A DNA stretch of 18,281 bases from NCBI GenBank assembly GCA_900546315.1, contig URCP01000059.1:1-18281 (forward strand), read 5' to 3'. The DNA comes from an uncultured Eubacteriales bacterium (GTDB taxonomy: Bacteria > Bacillota > Clostridia > Oscillospirales > CAG-272). Shown here in pieces: positions 14,228 to 18,281 of this stretch. Every line of letters starts with the position of its first letter. The stretch's first letter is position 1. A program made the translations under genes and the position numbers. The notes below the pieces were generated by a model, which made no database searches, was not told the DNA's origin, and saw only the letters and a list, made by a program, of their open reading frames with translations.

Positions 14228-15427
14228 TTATTCTTTAACGAGTCTTTCGGTATCGGACGCGATGACGAGTTCTTCGTTGGTCGGGATGAGCCAGACCTGA
14301 ACTTTGGAGTCGTCGGTGGAGAGTTTTACGGTGTTTGGCTGGTGGTGCATTCTGGCGTTGAGTTCGTTGTCGAGTTTGATTCCGAAGTATTCCATGTCGC
14401 GGCAGACGCGTTCGCGGAGTTCGGTGTTGTTTTCGCCCATGCCGGCGGTGAAGACTATGGCGTCGAGGCCGTTCATGGCTGCGGTGTAGCTGCCGATGTA
14501 TTTTTTGATCTGGTATGCGAGGATGTTGGCGGCGAGGGTGGCTCTCTTGTCGCCCTTGAGGATTGCGGCTTCGATGTCGCGGGAGTCGGACGAGATGCCG
14601 GAGACGCCGAGCATACCGCATTCTTTGTTCATGAAGTCGGACATTTTTGCGGGGGTGTAGCCTTCGTGTTCCATTATGAAGGTTACGATAGCGGGGTCGA
14701 TGGAGCCGCAGCGGGTGCCCATTTCAACGCCGTCGAGGGGGGTGAAGCCCATCGAGGTGTCGATTACTTTGCCGTCTTTGACAGCGGAGATGGAGGAGCC
14801 GTTGCCGATGTGGCAGGTTATTATCTTCGTGCCTTCGGTTCTGCCGAGGATTTTGCACATTTCACCGGCTACGTAGCGGTGGGAGGTGCCGTGCGCGCCG
14901 TAGCGTCTTATCGAGTACTTTTCGTACATTTCGTACGGGATCGGGTACATCCACGCGTAGTCTGGCATGGTCTGATGGAAAGCGGTGTCGAAGACGAGGA
15001 CCTGCGGGACGCCCGGGAGAGCGTCGGTTATGCCTTTGATGCCCATGAGGTGAGCGCCGGTGTGAAGGGGCGCGAGGTCGCGGCACTGTTCGAGCTTTTC
15101 GATGACTTCGGGGGTGACCTTGACCGACTCGGAGAAGAATGCGCCGCCGTGGACTATTCTGTGTCCGACGGCTTCGATTTCGTCCATAGACTTGATGCAG
15201 CCGTGGTCAGCCGACGTGAGGGTGTCGATGAGGATCTTGGTCGCGACCGAGTGGTTCGGCATGGGGAGCTCGGCGACGTAGTTTTCTCTGCCGGGCATTT
15301 TGTGGGTGATCTTACCGTCGATACCGATGCGCTCGCAGATGCCCTTTGCCACTACTTCGTATGTAGCGGTGTCGAAGAGCTGATACTTGAGCGAAGAGCT
15401 GCCGGCGTTGACGACTAATACTTTCAT
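14228..15427 (-). CDS. ackA: Acetate kinase
   Basis: AckA interconverts acetyl phosphate plus ADP with acetate plus ATP, the energy-yielding end of acetate fermentation. It has 399 residues, the family length. ATG 15427 is chosen because GGAGG lies 10 nt before it and the protein then starts MKVLVVNAGSSSLK, with Asn7. Other motifs: GHRIVHGG, VFDTAFHQTMP with the catalytic Asp, GTSHRYV, CHIGNGSS, the DGVEMGTRCGSIDP segment with the active-site Arg, and FTAGMGENN. A pta partner is not seen here. It is divergent from tmcAL, with overlapping promoter regions. Confidence 0.97.
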   Translation of the reverse strand: MKVLVVNAGSSSLKYQLFDTATYEVVAKGICERIGIDGKITHKMPGRENYVAELPMPNHSVATKILIDTLTSADHGCIKSMDEIEAVGHRIVHGGAFFSESVKVTPEVIEKLEQCRDLAPLHTGAHLMGIKGITDALPGVPQVLVFDTAFHQTMPDYAWMYPIPYEMYEKYSIRRYGAHGTSHRYVAGEMCKILGRTEGTKIITCHIGNGSSISAVKDGKVIDTSMGFTPLDGVEMGTRCGSIDPAIVTFIMEHEGYTPAKMSDFMNKECGMLGVSGISSDSRDIEAAILKGDKRATLAANILAYQIKKYIGSYTAAMNGLDAIVFTAGMGENNTELRERVCRDMEYFGIKLDNELNARMHHQPNTVKLSTDDSKVQVWLIPTNEELVIASDTERLVKE

Positions 15428-15450
15428 TTTGAAAATTCCTCCGGATAACA

Positions 15451-15479
15451 TTGATTATTTCAGATTTTTGTGGTATAAT
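15451..15479 (+). promoter_or_regulatory. Sigma-A promoter of tmcAL
   Basis: TTGATT (15451-15456), 17 bp, TATAAT (15474-15479), with extended -10 TGG. The start would lie near 15486, close to the predicted ackA start on the other strand. Confidence 0.83.
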
Positions 15480-15488
15480 CATTATACC
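15472..15488. promoter_or_regulatory. Palindrome at the ackA/tmcAL start region
   Basis: GGTATAATCATTATACC is perfectly symmetric around C15480, with two 8-bp arms. It includes the tmcAL -10 and a mirror-image TATAAT on the minus strand. It may be a shared operator, or simply two back-to-back -10 elements. Confidence 0.5.
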
Positions 15489-15492
15489 CTAT

Positions 15493-15521
15493 ATTATAAA
15501 CCTTTTTTTCACCGATTACAA
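15493..15521 (-). promoter_or_regulatory. Sigma-A promoter of ackA
   Basis: On the minus strand, TTGTAA (15516-15521), 17 bp, TATAAT (15493-15498). A second TATAAT at 15481-15486 lacks a matching -35 at the right distance. Confidence 0.75.
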
Positions 15522-15556
15522 GTGGATAAACGAAAATTTTGAGGATATTACAAATA

Positions 15557-16711
15557 ATGATGAAAACAGTAGCCGTCATATGTGAATATAACCCATTCCA
15601 CAGAGGGCACGAATACCAGTTAATGGAAATCCGGCGCCGTTTCGGCGATTGCCGCGTCGTCGGGGTGATGAGCGGCGCGATGACCGAGCGCGGAGAGCCG
15701 GCGATTCTCGATAAATATTCCCGCGCGGAGGCGGCGGTGAGCTGCGGCTGTGACCTCGTCGTCGAGCTTCCGGCGCCGTGGTCGATGGCGGGCGCGGAGT
15801 TTTTCGCGAGGGCGGGCGTGAGTCTCGCCTCGGCGGTCGGCGCGGACACGCTGGCGTTCGGGAGCGAGTGCGGGGACATCGGCGTTCTCCGGGAGACCGC
15901 GGAGTTTCTGTCGTCTGAGGATTATAAATCAGCGATTGCGGCGGCGAGAGACGAGAATCCGCGCCTTCAGGCGGGGGCGCTCCGGAATCTTGTGCTCGAA
16001 AAAAATCTCGGTTCTGTTCCGACCGGCTCGAACGATATTCTCGCGATTGAATATCTCCGCGCGACAGCCTCACTTGGCGTCAGGATGGAAGCCGTCACGA
16101 TAAAGCGCGAGGGCGGCGATTACAACAGCCCGGATAAATGCGCCTTCGCGTCCGCGACGGCGGTGCGGGATATGCTCCGGCGCGGCGAGGACCCGTCGGG
16201 GTTCCTGCCCGCCGCGTCGGCTGAAATCCTGAAGCGCGATAGGGACGCCGGACGGCTGTGTATAAAACCGCTCGACGAGGCGGTGAGCGCGTTCCTGCGC
16301 CTGTCCCAGCGGGAAATGCGCGGGAAGATGGAGGTCTCGGGCGGCATCGAGAACCGCCTGCACGAGGCTGCGAAGAAGCGTCGGGATATCGAGGGAATCC
16401 TCGACCTCGCGTCGGAGCGGAGGTATTCGCGCTCGAGACTGAGACGGGCGATTTTCGGCTCGATGCTCGGCTATACGATGGCTGACCTCGCGGAGACGCC
16501 CCTTTACACTTCCCTCCTCGCGGCGAACGAGGTCGGGCGCGGGATGGTGTCCGGAATCACGATACCGGTGATTTCACGTCCGAGCGATTATAAAAGGCTG
16601 CCGGGAGAGGCGAGGGAGCAGTTCGAGCGGGCGATACGGGCGGATTATTTGCAGGAACTGTGCTCGGTGAACGGGCTGGAGATATGGAAAAAAAGATTTA
16701 TCGCAGTTTGA
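15557..16711 (+). CDS. tmcAL: tRNA(Met) cytidine acetate ligase TmcAL
   Basis: TmcAL (YlbM) activates acetate with ATP to acetyl-AMP and acetylates C34 of elongator tRNA-Met. The product is 384 residues, slightly shorter than the ~410 of B. subtilis. The nucleotidyltransferase signature H15-R-G-H18 lies in CEYNPFHRGHEY. Next come GVMSGAMTERGEPAILDKYS, DLVVELP, AFGSE, the SNDILAIEYLRA motif and SATAVRDML, all family hallmarks. The start could be ATG 15557 or 15560; GAGGA at 15541-15545 is nearer to 15557. A TTG at 15539 is unlikely. Divergent from ackA, whose product acetate is the TmcAL substrate. Confidence 0.95.
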   Translation: MMKTVAVICEYNPFHRGHEYQLMEIRRRFGDCRVVGVMSGAMTERGEPAILDKYSRAEAAVSCGCDLVVELPAPWSMAGAEFFARAGVSLASAVGADTLAFGSECGDIGVLRETAEFLSSEDYKSAIAAARDENPRLQAGALRNLVLEKNLGSVPTGSNDILAIEYLRATASLGVRMEAVTIKREGGDYNSPDKCAFASATAVRDMLRRGEDPSGFLPAASAEILKRDRDAGRLCIKPLDEAVSAFLRLSQREMRGKMEVSGGIENRLHEAAKKRRDIEGILDLASERRYSRSRLRRAIFGSMLGYTMADLAETPLYTSLLAANEVGRGMVSGITIPVISRPSDYKRLPGEAREQFERAIRADYLQELCSVNGLEIWKKRFIAV

Positions 16712-16742
16712 TTGGTAAACAATTTGTAAAAAAGATTGCGTA

Positions 16743-16763
16743 TTGCTTGCGTTTAGCAAGCAA
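16743..16763. promoter_or_regulatory. Candidate autoregulatory operator of the toxin-antitoxin operon
   Basis: TTGCTTGC (16743-16750) and GCAAGCAA (16756-16763) are perfect 8-bp inverted arms around GTTTA. The left half overlaps the -35 element, as expected for binding by a ribbon-helix-helix antitoxin. Confidence 0.65.
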
Positions 16764-16775
16764 GCGTGTTATAAT
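16747..16775 (+). promoter_or_regulatory. Sigma-A promoter of the toxin-antitoxin operon
   Basis: TTGCGT (16747-16752), 17 bp, TATAAT (16770-16775), with TGT before the -10. It is overlapped by the palindrome at 16743-16763. Confidence 0.8.
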
Positions 16776-16805
16776 ATAAATACACTATTACTTGGAGGTG
16801 TCATG

Positions 16806-17111
16806 ATGTCAAGAACTTCAAATGTTTTCGCGAGAGTCGAGCCAGACGTAAAGGAACAGGCGGAGGTCATTCTCACCAGACTTGGGATACCGATGTCGAA
16901 CGCCATCGGTATGTTTCTGAGACAGGTCGTAATACAGCGTGGCATACCGTTTGAGGTCAAGCTGAACGAAAACGCACCTTTGATGCTCGGAAACATGACG
17001 AAAGAAGAACTGAACGCGGAGCTCGAAAAGGGCATGGCGGAAGTGCGCGCCGGGAACACTATCCCCGAACACGAGTTTCTTGAAGAGCTGCGAAGAGACT
17101 ACGGGCTATGA
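16806..17111 (+). CDS. RelB/DinJ-family antitoxin
   Basis: The product is 101 residues. Two adjacent ATGs (16803, 16806) follow GGAGG; 16806 has the better spacing of 7 nt. The N-terminal part SRTSNVFARVEPDVKEQAE, then LGIPMSNAIGMFLRQVV, is the ribbon-helix-helix DNA-binding domain of the RelB/DinJ group, which binds DNA as a dimer. The segment around RGIPFEVKLN leads to an acidic, helical C-terminal half that should wrap and neutralise the toxin. The last base pairs overlap the toxin start (ATGA, 17108-17111), the classic arrangement for coupled translation. Autorepression at the upstream palindrome is expected for the family. Confidence 0.92.
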   Translation: MSRTSNVFARVEPDVKEQAEVILTRLGIPMSNAIGMFLRQVVIQRGIPFEVKLNENAPLMLGNMTKEELNAELEKGMAEVRAGNTIPEHEFLEELRRDYGL

Positions 17112-17443
17112 TATACAGCATCAGCTACACGCCGCCGGCAACCCGGGATATACGATGCATTCTCGATTATATCAGCTATGCCCTTTTCGAGCCGCAGGCG
17201 GCTCTGTCTGTCGTCAATGCGATAACAGCACGGATATCAAAGCTTGAAACAATGCCCGTGCGCTATCCTGTCTACCGGGACTGGCCGGTGAAAACAGAGA
17301 AAATCCGCTATTTCACGGTAAAAAATTACGTAGTGTTCTACAGCTGCAACGAAAAGAATCTTACGGTTTCGATTGTCCGCGTCATATATGGTGGGCGAGA
17401 TATAGCAGCCGAGCTGAAAAAAACAGATTCATTCCATGCGTAG
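17108..17443 (+). CDS. RelE/ParE-superfamily toxin
   Basis: The product is 111 residues, typical of type II toxins. The pattern is SISYTPPATRDIRCILDYIS at the N-terminus, PQAALSVVNAI, ISKLETMPVRYPVY, then KIRYFTVKNYVVFYSCNE, and VSIVRVIYGGRD at the end. This is the RelE/ParE fold, one helical hairpin packed on a beta sheet. The basic and aromatic residues near Arg/Tyr in KIRYF and RVIYGGRD are where RelE-type mRNA cleavage residues usually sit. Whether it cuts mRNA at the ribosome or acts on gyrase like ParE cannot be decided from the sequence. It overlaps the antitoxin gene by 4 bp and is intact. Confidence 0.92.
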   Translation: MIYSISYTPPATRDIRCILDYISYALFEPQAALSVVNAITARISKLETMPVRYPVYRDWPVKTEKIRYFTVKNYVVFYSCNEKNLTVSIVRVIYGGRDIAAELKKTDSFHA

Positions 17444-17464
17444 AAAAACCCCCCGGAAAACAGC

Positions 17465-17497
17465 AGAAGATGCCGCAAGCGGCATCTTCTCTTATTT
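17465..17497. terminator. Terminator between the toxin gene and the small membrane protein gene
   Basis: AGAAGATGCCGC (17465-17476) and GCGGCATCTTCT (17479-17490) form a perfect 12-bp stem, followed on the plus strand by CTTATTT. On the minus strand the tail is GCTGTTTTCC, so it probably serves both convergent genes. It begins right after the stop at 17492 of the minus gene. Confidence 0.85.
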
Positions 17498-17683
17498 GCT
17501 CCAGACAATATCCCAGATCGCCATCCAGGCGAACCGCACGGCGGTGACAATCGCGACGACAAGCCCGATAATAAACAGCACGCCGAGATGATCAATTGTC
17601 CCGCATACCATCAGAATCAGCGAGATGATCAGCAGTATCGCGACCCGCGCGTAGCTCATAAGCCGTTTCAGAAGCTCTTCCAT
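17492..17683 (-). CDS. Small membrane protein with two hydrophobic helices
   Basis: The product is 63 residues from ATG 17683, chosen because GGGAGG lies 6 nt upstream and a strong promoter precedes it; a longer in-frame extension to 17776 would run over the promoter. The N-terminus MEELLKRLMSYAR is amphipathic and basic. Two membrane segments follow: VAILLIISLILMVCG (about 14-28), then after IDHLG a second hydrophobic run, VLFIIGLVVAIVTAV, ending with the aromatic tail WMAIWDIVW. I do not recognise a family. It has its own promoter and is divergent from the alpha/beta hydrolase gene. Confidence 0.75.
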   Translation of the reverse strand: MEELLKRLMSYARVAILLIISLILMVCGTIDHLGVLFIIGLVVAIVTAVRFAWMAIWDIVWSK

Positions 17684-17710
17684 AATCTGCCTCCCGAGGT
17701 TGTTTTTATA

Positions 17711-17739
17711 ATTATAGCACAAAAATAACGATATGTCAA
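17711..17739 (-). promoter_or_regulatory. Sigma-A promoter of the small membrane protein gene
   Basis: On the minus strand, TTGACA (17734-17739), 17 bp, TATAAT (17711-17716), with TGC before the -10. Both hexamers are perfect consensus. Confidence 0.88.
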
Positions 17740-17769
17740 TATTTTTCGCGGAAAAATACTCGCCACCCA

Positions 17770-17798
17770 TTGACATTTTTCCTCTGTGGTGGTATAAT
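17770..17798 (+). promoter_or_regulatory. Sigma-A promoter of the alpha/beta hydrolase gene
   Basis: TTGACA (17770-17775), 17 bp, TATAAT (17793-17798), with extended -10 TGG. Both hexamers are perfect consensus; its -35 lies 31 bp from the divergent -35 at 17734-17739. Confidence 0.88.
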
Positions 17799-17827
17799 TC
17801 TTACATCAATTATTTTCGGAGGAAAAA

Positions 17828-18281
17828 ATGCTCTACGAATATATTTCAACGACCGAATATCACGGTCGCGAACAGATCAATTTCAAGCTGAACGGCAGGA
17901 ATTCCCTCGTCGTCCGTCCGGACAGACCGCTCCCGGGAAATCCCGTCATCTGGCGCACCGAGTTCTTTGGCTGCTTCGACTGGGTCGACAAGGCGCTGCT
18001 CGAGAAGGGCTGGCACCTCGCCTACCATTCCGCGAGCGATATGTACGGCTGCCCGGAATCGCTCGAGATGCTGCGCGAGTTTCAGGACTTCACGAACGAG
18101 ACTTTCGGTCTCGCGAAGGAGGCGGTGCTCGAGGGGCTGAGCCGCGGAGGGCTCTACGCCGTCAACTACGCCGCGAAATACCCGGAGCGCGTCCGCGGGC
18201 TCTACCTTGACGCGCCGGTGCTCGACATCCGCACGTGGCCATGCGGGTACGAAAATTCGCGTGAGGCGGTCGAGTGCCTCT
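17828..18281 (+). CDS. Alpha/beta hydrolase (3' end beyond window)
   Basis: ATG 17828 follows GGAGG. The frame is open to the edge, giving 151 complete codons. WRTEFFGCFDWVDKALLEKG and WHLAYHSASDMYG precede the nucleophile elbow GLSRGG, with Ser105 (GxSxG), then YAAKYPERVRGLYLDAPVLD, the usual strand after the elbow. The catalytic Asp and His should lie in the missing C-terminal part. There is no signal peptide, so it is a cytoplasmic esterase-type enzyme of unknown substrate. Confidence 0.85.
   Translation, partial: MLYEYISTTEYHGREQINFKLNGRNSLVVRPDRPLPGNPVIWRTEFFGCFDWVDKALLEKGWHLAYHSASDMYGCPESLEMLREFQDFTNETFGLAKEAVLEGLSRGGLYAVNYAAKYPERVRGLYLDAPVLDIRTWPCGYENSREAVECL

Noticed and set aside
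14342..15418. Long open frame on the plus strand opposite ackA (358 codons)
   Set aside because: Antisense shadow of ackA; Val/Asp/Gly/Ala-rich composition without motifs.
17770..18210. Plus-strand open frame overlapping the alpha/beta hydrolase
   Set aside because: Different frame from the hydrolase; it begins inside the promoter and is Arg-rich, without motifs.

Overview
The window looks like chromosome from a spore-forming Clostridia-type Firmicute, probably an uncultured gut or rumen relative of Oscillospirales or Christensenellales; the rank below class is inference. Reasons: a clear forespore sigma factor SigG, a DUF4317 protein, TmcAL beside acetate kinase, strong GGAGG-type ribosome sites, and near-consensus sigma-A promoters. 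Most genes are GC-rich, with C/G in third codon positions. The gene at the left edge is clearly lower in GC.

Layout. 1-2398 (minus): a secreted VWA protein with three tandem SHIRT-like repeats, truncated by the window edge; it is a surface adhesin type. 2399-2726 is a divergent promoter region. 2727-4260 (plus): an orphan 89-residue acidic protein and an MFS permease. 4308-5105 (minus): an SGNH hydrolase. 5281-6408 (plus): DUF4317. 6412-7185 (minus): sigG, behind a match to the sigma-F promoter consensus. 7352-8926 (minus): purH with its own promoter and candidate operators. 9224-11981 (plus): a beta-helix protein and two tandem paralogous exported proteins. 12020-14117 (minus): purE-purC-purN. 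14228-15427 (minus): ackA. 15557-16711 (plus): tmcAL, divergent from ackA. 16806-17443 (plus): a RelB/DinJ-RelE/ParE toxin-antitoxin pair. 17492-17683 (minus): a small two-helix membrane protein. 17828 to the right edge (plus): an alpha/beta hydrolase.

How the genes work together. purE, purC, purN and purH cover four purine-pathway proteins, but the plus-strand block 9224-11981 separates purH from the others. AckA and TmcAL both use acetate and share one divergent promoter region. The most interesting non-coding signals are: (i) three copies of a long perfect or near-perfect hairpin with a conserved one-sided flank, at about 5184-5260, 7284-7346 and 14146-14220; (ii) the sigma-F-type promoter of sigG, whose -35 element forms the loop of a small palindrome; (iii) a rubredoxin-like cysteine insertion inside the VWA domain. 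I saw no CRISPR array, tRNA, rRNA, transposase or clear riboswitch, and no wholly new multi-gene system that I could defend.
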